A stretch of DNA of 12,344 nt from Candidatus Amesbacteria bacterium RBG_19FT_COMBO_48_16. GTDB taxonomy: Bacteria; Patescibacteriota; Microgenomatia; CAZETR01; Amesbacteraceae. The position numbers and the translations under genes were made by a program. Below the pieces are notes generated by a model. The model was not told the origin of the DNA and searched no databases. It worked only from the letters and a program-made list of their open reading frames with translations. This document shows, in pieces, positions 1 to 4,839 of the stretch. Positions within the stretch are counted from its first letter, which is position 1; each line of letters starts with the position of its first letter. The DNA lies in NCBI GenBank assembly GCA_001775555.1, contig MEXE01000007.1, positions 4,781 through 17,124 of the forward strand, in the 5' to 3' direction.

Positions 1-211
1 CGGCCGGCTCGGTTGGTGCCACCGGAGTCGGGGAAGCAGGTATGACTGGCTCCGGGTATGGCGCTGCTGGTGTATCTGCCGGCTGGGCGGCGACAGTTGC
101 GGGATCATTGGGTTGGCCGCAGCTTTTGCAAACCCAGACTTTAGTGCCGTCTGCGAGAGTGACTTCACCGCAGTGGGTACAGGATAAATTCTGTTGTGTA
201 AGAGGATCCAA
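1..211 (-). CDS. Zinc-ribbon protein, N-terminal part (cut by window start)
   Basis: The function is unknown. The visible 70 residues begin with a four-cysteine zinc ribbon: C11-x2-C14, then C28-x2-C31, each pair followed by Gly. A Pro/Ala-rich linker follows from about residue 34 (NDPATVAAQPADTPAAPYPEP...), and the reading frame runs off the window. This layout, a short N-terminal zinc ribbon plus a flexible linker, is common in small multidomain bacterial proteins whose C-terminal domain gives the function; that part is not visible. I chose the TTG start at 211 because AAAGGTGG (227-220 on the minus strand) lies 8 nt upstream, which is ideal Shine-Dalgarno spacing. Two in-frame GTG codons at 223 and 220 overlap that site and are less likely. 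The gene is divergent from the GspE/PilB-like ATPase, and the two share a 76-nt spacer. Confidence 0.7.
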   Translation of the reverse strand, partial: MDPLTQQNLSCTHCGEVTLADGTKVWVCKSCGQPNDPATVAAQPADTPAAPYPEPVIPASPTPVAPTEPA

Positions 212-255
212 AGTAATCACCACCTTTCAATATCTTTATTTACTCTAACTTATGG

Positions 256-285
256 TTGACTGGATTGTAAAGTAGGGGGGAGAAT
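256..285 (+). promoter_or_regulatory. Candidate promoter of the secretion ATPase gene
   Basis: TTGACT (256-261) is followed after 18 nt by GAGAAT (280-285), a weak -10. This matches the TTGACY-18-nt layout seen upstream of 6912 and 8270. If used, transcription would start close to the second ATG at 294. A G-run (275-280) could instead act as a poor ribosome-binding site for the ATG at 288. Confidence 0.3.
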
Positions 286-287
286 GG

Positions 288-1481
288 ATGTATATGGAGA
301 CGCTGTTTTCGCTGTCGGGTATGTCTTCGCCGGTTGAAATCGTCGACCAGATTATCGGGGAGGCGGTAAGAAGCAAGGCTTCGGATATTCTGATAGAACC
401 TCAGGAGAAGGAAGTCGTGGTCAGGATGCGGGTGGATGGAGTACTGCAGTCGTTCGGGGTGATGCCGTTTGGATCTTATGACCAGGTGCTGTCGCGGATA
501 AAAGTGTTGGGAAATATGGACGTGACGGAGAACCGCAAACCCCAGGAAAGCAAGATTCGATTCGAAGTGGACGACCGGGCATATGTCCTGCGGGCGGCGG
601 TGGTGTCGACCAATTTCGGGCAGATGGCGGCTTTACGGGTATTGGACATGCCGCAATTTAGCGATTTTTCCCAGTTGGGGATGGAGGATGAACTGGCTGA
701 GAAAGTGAAGCGGAACATTTCCGGCCGGTACGGACTGTTTTTGGTCTGCGGACCGACGGGATCTGGGAAGACGACCACGGTGCATTCCAGTTTGCGGCAT
801 TTAAATACCGGGGAGGTGAATATCATGACCTTGGAGGATCCGATTGAGTATATTGTGCCGGGGATTAATCAGATTGAAGTGGGAGAGGATGTGGGGCTGG
901 ATTTTGTTTCCGGGTTAAGGACGGTGCTGCGGCTGAACCCGGACGTGATTTTCGTGGGGGAAATCCGGGATGCGGCCACTGCAAAAATAGCGATCCAGGC
1001 GTCATTGACCGGGCACCTGGTGATCTCGACCATCCACGGGAGAAACAGTGTAGGGGCAATGTATCGCCTGCTGGATTTGGGAATAGACAGATACATGATC
1101 AACTACGCCCTGCGGGCGATACTGGCCCAGCGGTTAATGCGCAGGATCTGCAAGCATTGCCAGGAGACTTATAAACCTACTCCGTCCGAGGTAGAAATCT
1201 ATACGCGGGAAAAAGGGACCGGTCCGGCCACTTTGCTTCACGGGCGGGGGTGCGACCTGTGCCGGCATTCCAGGTACCACGGGCGGGTGGGAATTTTTGA
1301 ATTTCTGGAGGTGGGTGAGACAGTGAGAAATCTGGTGTTTTCCGGGGCGGGGGAGACGGAGTTTGCAAAGGAGCTGGGTTTGTCAGGATTTAGGAGTCTA
1401 ACTAGCGAAGGACTACGGATGGTGGATGAAGGGGTGACTTCCGTCAGGGAGTACATCCGGACGATGTTTGATGCGAGATAA
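288..1481 (+). CDS. GspE/PilB-family type II secretion / type IV pilus assembly ATPase (short form)
   Basis: This is a hexameric cytoplasmic ATPase that powers assembly of type IV pili or a type II secretion pseudopilus at the inner membrane. Visible motifs in order are an N2-like domain from about residue 15 (EAVRSKASDILIEP), Walker A GPTGSGKT at 155-162, the Asp box TLEDPIEY at 181-188, Walker B DVIFVGEIRD at 219-228 with the catalytic Glu225, the His box TGHLVISTIHGRN at 241-253, and a zinc knuckle C288-x2-C291...C322-x2-C325. The zinc knuckle is typical of GspE/PilB and absent from PilT, so an assembly rather than a retraction motor is favoured. At 397 aa it is much shorter than usual (about 500-570 aa) because the N-terminal MshEN/N1 domain is missing. 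ATG288 is kept, but ATG294 is possible. The gene ends 2 nt from the J-domain gene, tail to tail. Confidence 0.93.
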   Translation: MYMETLFSLSGMSSPVEIVDQIIGEAVRSKASDILIEPQEKEVVVRMRVDGVLQSFGVMPFGSYDQVLSRIKVLGNMDVTENRKPQESKIRFEVDDRAYVLRAAVVSTNFGQMAALRVLDMPQFSDFSQLGMEDELAEKVKRNISGRYGLFLVCGPTGSGKTTTVHSSLRHLNTGEVNIMTLEDPIEYIVPGINQIEVGEDVGLDFVSGLRTVLRLNPDVIFVGEIRDAATAKIAIQASLTGHLVISTIHGRNSVGAMYRLLDLGIDRYMINYALRAILAQRLMRRICKHCQETYKPTPSEVEIYTREKGTGPATLLHGRGCDLCRHSRYHGRVGIFEFLEVGETVRNLVFSGAGETEFAKELGLSGFRSLTSEGLRMVDEGVTSVREYIRTMFDAR

Positions 1482-1483
1482 TA

Positions 1484-1801
1484 CTACTTCAATCTCTTGG
1501 GGTTAATAAGTATTAACGTTAAGTTTCTAGTTGTGATTCCACCTTCGGTTTCACTAGTAAGGTTTTCCACATCATAAATTGTGCCTGTATTGATATCAAC
1601 AATTTTTTTTAAACTGTCCCAGTCTATTCGGGAGAGCAAGGCTTGGGCTGCCCCTTGCACGGCCATAAATTCTTCATCGGTTCCTCCGTGATCTGGATGT
1701 AATTCCAGAGCTTTCTTCCTGAAGGCCGATTTTATTTCGTCTGGTTCTGCACCCGGTTTGAGGCCTAATACTTGCCAGTCAGATTTTTCCCCTTTAGTCA
1801 T
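1484..1801 (-). CDS. Small J-domain (DnaJ-like) protein
   Basis: This 105-aa protein has an N-terminal J domain. J domains stimulate the ATPase of Hsp70/DnaK. The segment WQVLGLKPGAEPDEIKSAFR leads into RKKALELHPDHGGTDEEF, with the essential HPD tripeptide at 35-37. Helices II and III can be recognised to about residue 56. The remaining ~50 residues (EGGITTRNLTLILINPKRLK at the end) match no known zinc-finger or C-terminal DnaJ domain, so this is a stand-alone type III J protein and not the main DnaJ. No Shine-Dalgarno sequence is visible before ATG1801. Instead TATAAT (1815-1810) lies only 8 nt from the start, which suggests a leaderless mRNA. The gene lies directly downstream of tRNA-Thr(GGT), on the same strand. 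Confidence 0.88.
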   Translation of the reverse strand: MTKGEKSDWQVLGLKPGAEPDEIKSAFRKKALELHPDHGGTDEEFMAVQGAAQALLSRIDWDSLKKIVDINTGTIYDVENLTSETEGGITTRNLTLILINPKRLK

Positions 1802-1807
1802 TGGATG

Positions 1808-1825
1808 TTATTATACTACAAGATA
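1808..1825 (-). promoter_or_regulatory. Promoter of the J-domain gene (18-nt motif shared with 6969-6986)
   Basis: On the minus strand this 18-mer is TATCTTGTAGTATAATAA and contains a consensus TATAAT (1815-1810) that ends 8 nt before ATG1801. The identical 18-mer lies on the + strand at 6969-6986, 7 nt from another start codon. No convincing -35 is visible. Confidence 0.6.
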
Positions 1826-1836
1826 GTATGCAATTG

Positions 1837-1910
1837 TGGAGCCCGGAGGGAGAGTCGGACTCCCCTTTAGTCCTTACCAAGGACTCGTTCTGCCGCTAAA
1901 CTATCCGGGC
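1837..1910 (-). tRNA. tRNA-Thr (anticodon GGT)
   Basis: The 74-nt gene folds into a full cloverleaf. The acceptor stem is GCCCGGA/TCCGGGC, the D stem GTTT/GAAC, the anticodon stem AGTCC/GGACT with loop TTGGTAA (anticodon at 1878-1876), and the T stem GGGAG/CTCCC. CCA is encoded at 1839-1837 after discriminator T. The T-loop is TCCGACT, so the normally invariant U55 is C; tRNA-Thr(TGT) has the same change. It decodes ACC/ACU codons. Confidence 0.95.
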
Positions 1911-1919
1911 GGTGAGGAT

Positions 1920-1928
1920 ATTTTACCA
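1920..1928 (-). promoter_or_regulatory. Extended -10 promoter of tRNA-Thr(GGT)
   Basis: On the minus strand TGG-TAAAAT (TAAAAT at 1925-1920) ends 9 nt before the tRNA 5' end at 1910. The TGn extension compensates for the lack of a clear -35. Confidence 0.6.
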
Positions 1929-1959
1929 GAGAAGAAAGTCCATCGGGTTTTGAGCGGGG

Positions 1960-1968
1960 TGGTAAAAT
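1960..1968 (+). promoter_or_regulatory. Extended -10 promoter 6 nt before ATG1975
   Basis: TGG-TAAAAT ends at 1968. Six bases (TGCGAG) separate it from ATG1975, so transcription would start at or very near the A of ATG. This is the same arrangement as at 6912, 8270, 10262 and 10937, and it is the main reason to believe the small ORF downstream. Confidence 0.5.
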
Positions 1969-1974
1969 TGCGAG

Positions 1975-2211
1975 ATGAGTTCAGGCAGGATGACGTCTTC
2001 TACCATAAACCGGATAAAAAAAATAACGCTTTGGCAGGAAGGACCGGATTGTCCGTTTACCAAGTATGCATCGAGATCGTTGGATAGATATCCATTGGTC
2101 TTTACGGGGCATATTTGGATTGGAGGGTTGCGGGAGTTGAGGAAGTTTAACCTGATGACTGACGGAGTGCCTTACTGTGAGTTAACAGGGGGAGGGGTGG
2201 AAAGAGATTAG
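1975..2211 (+). CDS. Small hypothetical protein (78 aa)
   Basis: I do not recognise this gene. It is the only credible ORF between tRNA-Thr(GGT) and tRNA-Tyr, and it is divergent from the first and convergent with the second. The product is basic at the N-terminus (INRIKKITLW). It has a middle with two possible metal or disulfide cysteines far apart (C26 in GPDCPFTKY, C68 in VPYCELTGG) and the aromatic/hydrophobic core YPLVFTGHIWIGGL at 39-52. There is no signal peptide or clear TM segment. Support comes from an extended -10 (TGG-TAAAAT) exactly 6 nt before the ATG, the leaderless layout used by neighbouring genes. Against it: the ORF is short, shows no recognisable family, and lies in a region that otherwise looks like repeat debris. 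It could be a remnant. Confidence 0.45.
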   Translation: MSSGRMTSSTINRIKKITLWQEGPDCPFTKYASRSLDRYPLVFTGHIWIGGLRELRKFNLMTDGVPYCELTGGGVERD

Positions 2212-2219
2212 GAGAAAGG

Positions 2220-2236
2220 TGTGCCGGGAGCAGGAT
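2220..2236 (-). repeat. Near-copy of tRNA-Tyr 3' end (att-like direct repeat)
   Basis: TGTGCCGGGAGCAGGAT at 2220-2236 matches 2359-2375, the acceptor/T-arm end of tRNA-Tyr, at 16 of 17 positions, 139 nt apart. Duplicated tRNA 3' ends are the classic footprint of tyrosine-recombinase integration, but no integrase is present and the enclosed DNA is tiny. Confidence 0.55.
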
Positions 2237-2240
2237 GTGC

Positions 2241-2261
2241 GCCCTTCGACAAGCTCAGGGC
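2241..2261. repeat. REP-like short palindrome
   Basis: GCCCT (2241-2245) and AGGGC (2257-2261) flank the 11-nt centre TCGACAAGCTC. From memory, very similar palindromes with a TTCGACAAGCTCAG core are scattered in the intergenic regions of many bacterial genomes; I could not verify this here. Confidence 0.55.
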
Positions 2262-2263
2262 TC

Positions 2264-2292
2264 CTGATATCTTCGCGCTACTTCGATATCAG
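2264..2292. repeat. Inverted repeat with 8-bp perfect arms
   Basis: CTGATATC (2264-2271) pairs with GATATCAG (2285-2292) across a 13-nt loop. It follows the REP-like palindrome by 2 nt, so the two may form one composite structure. Confidence 0.6.
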
Positions 2293-2324
2293 AACGAACC
2301 TAAAAGTTTCTCGCTCAGTCCGCG

Positions 2325-2364
2325 GGCACAAACTAGTTGGCCAAAGGCCAATTTAGTTTGTGCC
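2325..2364. repeat. Long hairpin overlapping the tRNA-Tyr 3' end
   Basis: GGCACAAACTA (2325-2335) pairs perfectly with TAGTTTGTGCC (2354-2364), and inside it TTGGCC (2337-2342) pairs with GGCCAA (2346-2351) around an AAA loop, with a small asymmetric internal loop. That is 17 bp in all. The right arm includes the last four bases of the tRNA-Tyr gene, so in the primary transcript the hairpin would compete with the acceptor stem. No U-tract follows on the minus strand, so it is not a standard terminator. It may guide 3' processing or be repeat debris. Confidence 0.6.
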
Positions 2365-2443
2365 GGGACCAGGATTCGAACCTGGGGAGCCGTAAGGCAT
2401 CGGTTTTACAGACCGACCTCGTTGACCACTTGAGTATCCCGGC
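2361..2443 (-). tRNA. tRNA-Tyr (anticodon GTA)
   Basis: This is an 83-nt class II tRNA. The acceptor stem is GCCGGGA/TCCCGGC with discriminator A at 2361. The anticodon stem TCGGT/ACCGA carries loop CTGTAAA (GTA at 2409-2407). A 14-nt long variable arm is typical of bacterial tRNA-Tyr. The T arm CCAGG/CCTGG has the normal loop TTCGAAT. CCA is not encoded (CAA follows the discriminator), unlike the two tRNA-Thr genes, so it must be added by CCA transferase. Confidence 0.95.
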
Positions 2444-2451
2444 GCGAGATG

Positions 2452-2460
2452 ATTTTAGCA
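2452..2460 (-). promoter_or_regulatory. Extended -10 promoter of tRNA-Tyr
   Basis: On the minus strand TGC-TAAAAT (TAAAAT at 2457-2452) ends 8 nt before the tRNA 5' end. The 12-mer TTTGCTAAAATC is shared with the def promoter at 10943-10954. Confidence 0.6.
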
Positions 2461-2477
2461 AATTGGGTGCCTTGTGT

Positions 2478-2551
2478 TGGAGCCCTCCCGGAGAATCGGA
2501 CTCCGGTCGACGGTTTACAAAACCGCTGCTCTGCCATTGAGCTAGGAGGGC
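2478..2551 (-). tRNA. tRNA-Thr (anticodon TGT)
   Basis: The 74-nt cloverleaf has acceptor stem GCCCTCC/GGAGGGC, D stem GCTC/GAGC, anticodon stem GCGGT/ACCGT with loop TTTGTAA (anticodon at 2519-2517), T stem CGGAG/CTCCG, discriminator T and encoded CCA at 2480-2478. The T-loop is TCCGATT, again with C at position 55. It decodes ACA/ACG codons. It lies 34 nt upstream of tRNA-Tyr on the same strand, but each gene has its own TAAAAT. Confidence 0.95.
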
Positions 2552-2559
2552 CTGGAGAG

Positions 2560-2565
2560 ATTTTA
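2560..2565 (-). promoter_or_regulatory. -10 element of tRNA-Thr(TGT)
   Basis: TAAAAT on the minus strand (2565-2560) ends 8 nt before the tRNA 5' end, the same spacing as for tRNA-Tyr. No strong -35 is visible. Confidence 0.5.
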
Positions 2566-2681
2566 CATTAAAAAGTCCCACCGATCAGGAAGCGGAGGGT
2601 TTTCCCCAAGTGCCGTATAAGTGGGCGAGCCGCTGCGTTCATTTTCATAAACACTGACGTTCAAAACGGTACAGGACCGAT

Positions 2682-3662
2682 TTGAATTTAAGCAAGCCCG
2701 ACACAGAGAAAATAGTCGAGGAAAATGTCCTCTGCTATCCTTCTCGGCAGGACAAGTTAATTATAACAATGTTAGCAAGGGTTGTGCTTGAGCCGGTTAT
2801 GATGTATTATAGGGTGGTTATGACTGCTAAATCAGAAAGTGCAGCAGGTAGATATCGTCTTGCTGCGTTAGGGGGCGAGGCACCCGATTTTGTAAAACGG
2901 AGAGTGGAAGCATTGTCACCTGTAGGTGAAATATTGGGTCTGGAAGTTGGAAACGGAGAATCTGCTGATAGACTAGAGAGAAAAATTCCTGATTTCTTAA
3001 GGAGGGAACGAAGAGAATTACCGAAGGCGGATGAGATCTTGGCTGAGGTTAAAAGAAAGATGAATCCGAGAGTGGCAGGGCTGATAAAAAAGCGCGCAGG
3101 GGAAGCCAGAATCATTGTAGAAGAGGCAACGAGTGTGGGTCAAACCAGATTAGGGCAGATAGTAGAAGAGGCGAGAGCTGTTGTAGTAGGCATGGGGACA
3201 GAAAGTGAAGAGGGGGTGGATAATCCAGCAATGAGGAGGGGATTGGCGAAGGATGCTGCAGCGATTAGGATGAAAGATGATCCGTATTTTAATAGGGTTA
3301 GATATGAGGGATTACAGCTGATAGAGCGGTTGCGTTTAATGCCTGATGTTCCGCTACCCGTAAAGGTGAGTCTTACGAGTTTAATGGATAGGATTAGTGG
3401 TTTGGGGAAAAAGGGAGTTGTTCAGGTTTTGGAACAACAAATAGATGCACTTGGTGATGGGAATTATACGCCGCTGGTGCGGGCAATTTCCGAACAGCCG
3501 GGGATAGCGGAGAAAGTTATCAGAATTAAAGATAGTAAAGTGGGGAGAATATTAAGAGATCAGGAGGCGCAGAGAAGACAGAGACAGTCTGCAATAGGAT
3601 TAGGAGTGGCTTTAACTGGTTATGCAAAGACGGTAGGGACCGATAATGAACAAGAAGGTTAA
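2682..3662 (+). CDS. Hypothetical helical protein (326 aa)
   Basis: I do not recognise this protein. It is highly charged (rich in Arg, Lys and Glu) and apparently soluble and mostly helical. A predicted helical central part spans 95-170, including the segments LKKRAGEARIIVEEAT-like 136-150 and LGQIVEEARAVVVG 157-170, which resemble each other (EAR-x-(I/V)VE/VV). The segment 200-255 is better ordered. The C-terminus 288-305 is very basic (RDQEAQRRQRQ). There is no signal peptide and no zinc motif. The only start with full coverage is TTG2682, since an in-frame TGA lies at 2655-2657; AGGA (2673-2676) 5 nt upstream gives weak support. Met30 (ATG2769) is an alternative, and residues 31-47 could then form a short hydrophobic N-terminus (LARVVLEPVMMYYRVVM). 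The stop codon overlaps that of the M50 gene within the shared TTAA at 3659-3662. Confidence 0.7.
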   Translation: MNLSKPDTEKIVEENVLCYPSRQDKLIITMLARVVLEPVMMYYRVVMTAKSESAAGRYRLAALGGEAPDFVKRRVEALSPVGEILGLEVGNGESADRLERKIPDFLRRERRELPKADEILAEVKRKMNPRVAGLIKKRAGEARIIVEEATSVGQTRLGQIVEEARAVVVGMGTESEEGVDNPAMRRGLAKDAAAIRMKDDPYFNRVRYEGLQLIERLRLMPDVPLPVKVSLTSLMDRISGLGKKGVVQVLEQQIDALGDGNYTPLVRAISEQPGIAEKVIRIKDSKVGRILRDQEAQRRQRQSAIGLGVALTGYAKTVGTDNEQEG

Positions 3663-4270
3663 AGAAGGAAATTAAGCAGGAGGCGGGAGAGGGGGGAGAT
3701 GAGAAGATAGGCCAGGGAGACACCGCCGAGAAGTGGCAGGATGAGAAGCAGGAGGAGCAGGGGGTTGGATTGGGATTGGTAGCGCAGGGCGGATTCGTGG
3801 GACATGAATAGCCCGGCGATTTTGGAGCCGTCCAGAGGAGGAACGGGGAGGAGGTTAAACAGAGCCAGGTTGATATTGAGGGTGACCAGGGAGAAAAGGA
3901 TGATGTTGAAGATGGGGGGTAGAGCAGTAAAGCGGAGAACCAGCGAGAAAATTACGGCCAGAACGATATTGCTGGCCGGGCCGGCCAGGGCGATGAGGGC
4001 GGTGTCACGGCGGGGGTCGCGCAGGTTGTAAGGGTCGAAAGGAGCAGGTTTGCCCCAGCCGAAAAAGCCGGTGACCAGGATGACCAAAGTACCCAGGGGG
4101 TCGAGGTGCGCCAGAGGGTTGAGTGTGGTGCGGCCTAAAGATCTGGGGGTAGGGTCACCCAAAAAGTCGGCCGTGAAGGCATGGGCGGCTTCGTGGATGC
4201 CGATAGCCAGGATGATGCCGCCGAAAATGACTATAAATGCGGAGGGATTGGAAAAGATGAGATTTAACAT
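3659..4270 (-). CDS. M50 / site-2-protease-like membrane zinc metallopeptidase
   Basis: This is an intramembrane or membrane-associated zinc protease of the rhomboid-unrelated S2P/M50 family; members cleave membrane-anchored substrates or act as housekeeping peptidases. The first hydrophobic segment (11-28) carries HEAAH at 26-30 (HExxH: two His ligands and the catalytic Glu). A conserved NPLAHLDPLG follows at 51-60, AGPASN at 96-101, and the third-ligand motif NLLPVPPLDG at 139-148 (Asp147). Further TM segments lie at about 100-118, 122-140, and 168-200. There is no PDZ domain, and at 203 aa the length fits the compact single-domain S2P group found in many bacteria and archaea. The substrate is unknown. 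The gene is divergent from rpmB; no ribosome-binding site is seen before ATG4270, and a heptad-repeat tract covers the leader. Confidence 0.92.
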   Translation of the reverse strand: MLNLIFSNPSAFIVIFGGIILAIGIHEAAHAFTADFLGDPTPRSLGRTTLNPLAHLDPLGTLVILVTGFFGWGKPAPFDPYNLRDPRRDTALIALAGPASNIVLAVIFSLVLRFTALPPIFNIILFSLVTLNINLALFNLLPVPPLDGSKIAGLFMSHESALRYQSQSNPLLLLLLILPLLGGVSLAYLLISPLSRLLLNFLL

Positions 4271-4271
4271 T

Positions 4272-4306
4272 AGCGTCCAGGGACTAGCGTCCAGCGGCTA
4301 GAATTG
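4272..4306. repeat. AG-phased heptanucleotide repeat, 5 degenerate units
   Basis: There are five consecutive 7-nt units: AGCGTCC, AGGGACT, AGCGTCC, AGCGGCT, AGAATTG (the first and third identical). The first four fit AGNGNYY. The tract fills most of the rpmB/M50 spacer and lies immediately upstream of the M50 start. The same unit type occurs in fmt at 5557-5591. Confidence 0.65.
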
Positions 4307-4323
4307 ATAAAATCCATTTTATC
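4306..4323. promoter_or_regulatory. Perfect palindrome abutting the rpmB start; likely bidirectional promoter or operator
   Basis: GATAAAAT (4306-4313), CC, ATTTTATC (4316-4323) is an 18-bp perfect inverted repeat ending at the base before ATG4324. It supplies TAAAAT on both strands: on + it lies 10 nt before the rpmB ATG, and on - it would serve the M50 gene. It could also bind a dimeric regulator. Confidence 0.5.
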
Positions 4324-4551
4324 ATGGCTTACAGATGTGATAATTGCGGCAAGGGGACCCAGTACGGGGTGACACATGTGCATCGGCGGGGAGTGGCAGG
4401 GGGCAGGTGGAAGAAGCGGGCGCAGAGTACTAAAAGAATGTTTCGGCCTAATTTGCATAAGTGGATGGGGATGAAGCTGTGTACTAAATGTTTACGGTTG
4501 TTGAAGGGAAAGACGTTTGTTGGCAGACAAGTGGCATTAATAGCCAAGTAG
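4324..4551 (+). CDS. rpmB: Large-subunit ribosomal protein bL28
   Basis: This is a 75-aa structural protein of the 50S subunit. It begins MAYRCDNCGKGTQYG and continues with HVHRRGVAGGRWKKR, the usual bL28 N-terminal pattern, then MFRPNLHKWM and LCTKCLRLLKGK. Cys5, Cys8, Cys53 and Cys56 form a complete C4 zinc site, the zinc-bearing version of the protein. The length matches the family (about 60-80 aa). There is no Shine-Dalgarno sequence; a palindrome containing TAAAAT ends right at the ATG, so initiation is probably leaderless or nearly so. Here the gene is followed after 3 nt by a small Cys-containing ORF; rpmG (bL33), its partner in many bacteria, is not visible. Confidence 0.95.
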   Translation: MAYRCDNCGKGTQYGVTHVHRRGVAGGRWKKRAQSTKRMFRPNLHKWMGMKLCTKCLRLLKGKTFVGRQVALIAK

Positions 4552-4554
4552 GAT

Positions 4555-4839
4555 ATGACTATTTTTAAGGGGGGAGCTAATAAAATTAGTAAGGAAGCTT
4601 TTAGTGGCTGTCCTTCTGACTCCACATTACCTTTGTGTCGAGAATGTGGTAAAAGAGTTAGGGGGGGTTGTTGTCCTTTGGGTTCTAAAGGAAGAACTAT
4701 TGGAAGAAATAGCTGGGCTTTGGCGGGTGGTGGAAGTGTAGATTTGTCTTCCACGGAAGTTAATGAACTGATTGCATCCGGTTTAAGAGGTGGTTTACCC
4801 TGGGAAGGACCAGCAGAAGGAAAGAAAAATGCTAAATAA
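4555..4839 (+). CDS. Small Cys-containing hypothetical protein (94 aa) downstream of rpmB
   Basis: I do not recognise this protein. It starts 3 nt after the rpmB stop, so the two are probably co-transcribed; AGGA overlaps the spacer just before ATG4555. Five cysteines lie in the first half: C19, C28-x2-C31 (LCRECGKRV), then the pair C39-C40 (GGCCPLGSKGR). This is a plausible zinc-binding cluster but fits no ribbon I can name. The second half is Gly-rich (ALAGGGSVDL), then STEVNELIASGLRGGLPW, and ends in a basic tail. Codons end in A/T more often than in rpmB. The stop overlaps the fmt stop by 8 nt on the other strand. The lack of internal stops over 285 nt and the operon position support a real gene; it could be a fast-evolving, lineage-specific protein. 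Confidence 0.6.
   Translation: MTIFKGGANKISKEAFSGCPSDSTLPLCRECGKRVRGGCCPLGSKGRTIGRNSWALAGGGSVDLSSTEVNELIASGLRGGLPWEGPAEGKKNAK

Larger units (their letters stand above)
2212..2360. other. Palindrome-rich intergenic tract between small ORF and tRNA-Tyr
   Basis: No gene is visible here. The stretch holds three inverted repeats (2241-2261, 2264-2292, 2325-2364) and is bounded by a near-copy of the tRNA-Tyr 3' end (2220-2236 versus 2359-2375). Its dense palindromes and tRNA-end duplication suggest REP-like sequence or the remnant of an integrated element. Confidence 0.6.

Noticed and set aside
2325..2364. Rho-independent terminator for tRNA-Tyr
   Set aside because: The stem is strong but no U-tract follows on the minus strand and the arm overlaps the tRNA itself.
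2221..2581. Open frames across the tRNA-Tyr and tRNA-Thr(TGT) genes on both strands
   Set aside because: They translate tRNA sequence and palindromes; the cloverleaf structures explain this DNA.
4329..4754. 141-aa open frame on the minus strand across rpmB
   Set aside because: It lies antisense to the unmistakable bL28 gene, has no recognisable motif and no promoter; it is a shadow of the other strand.
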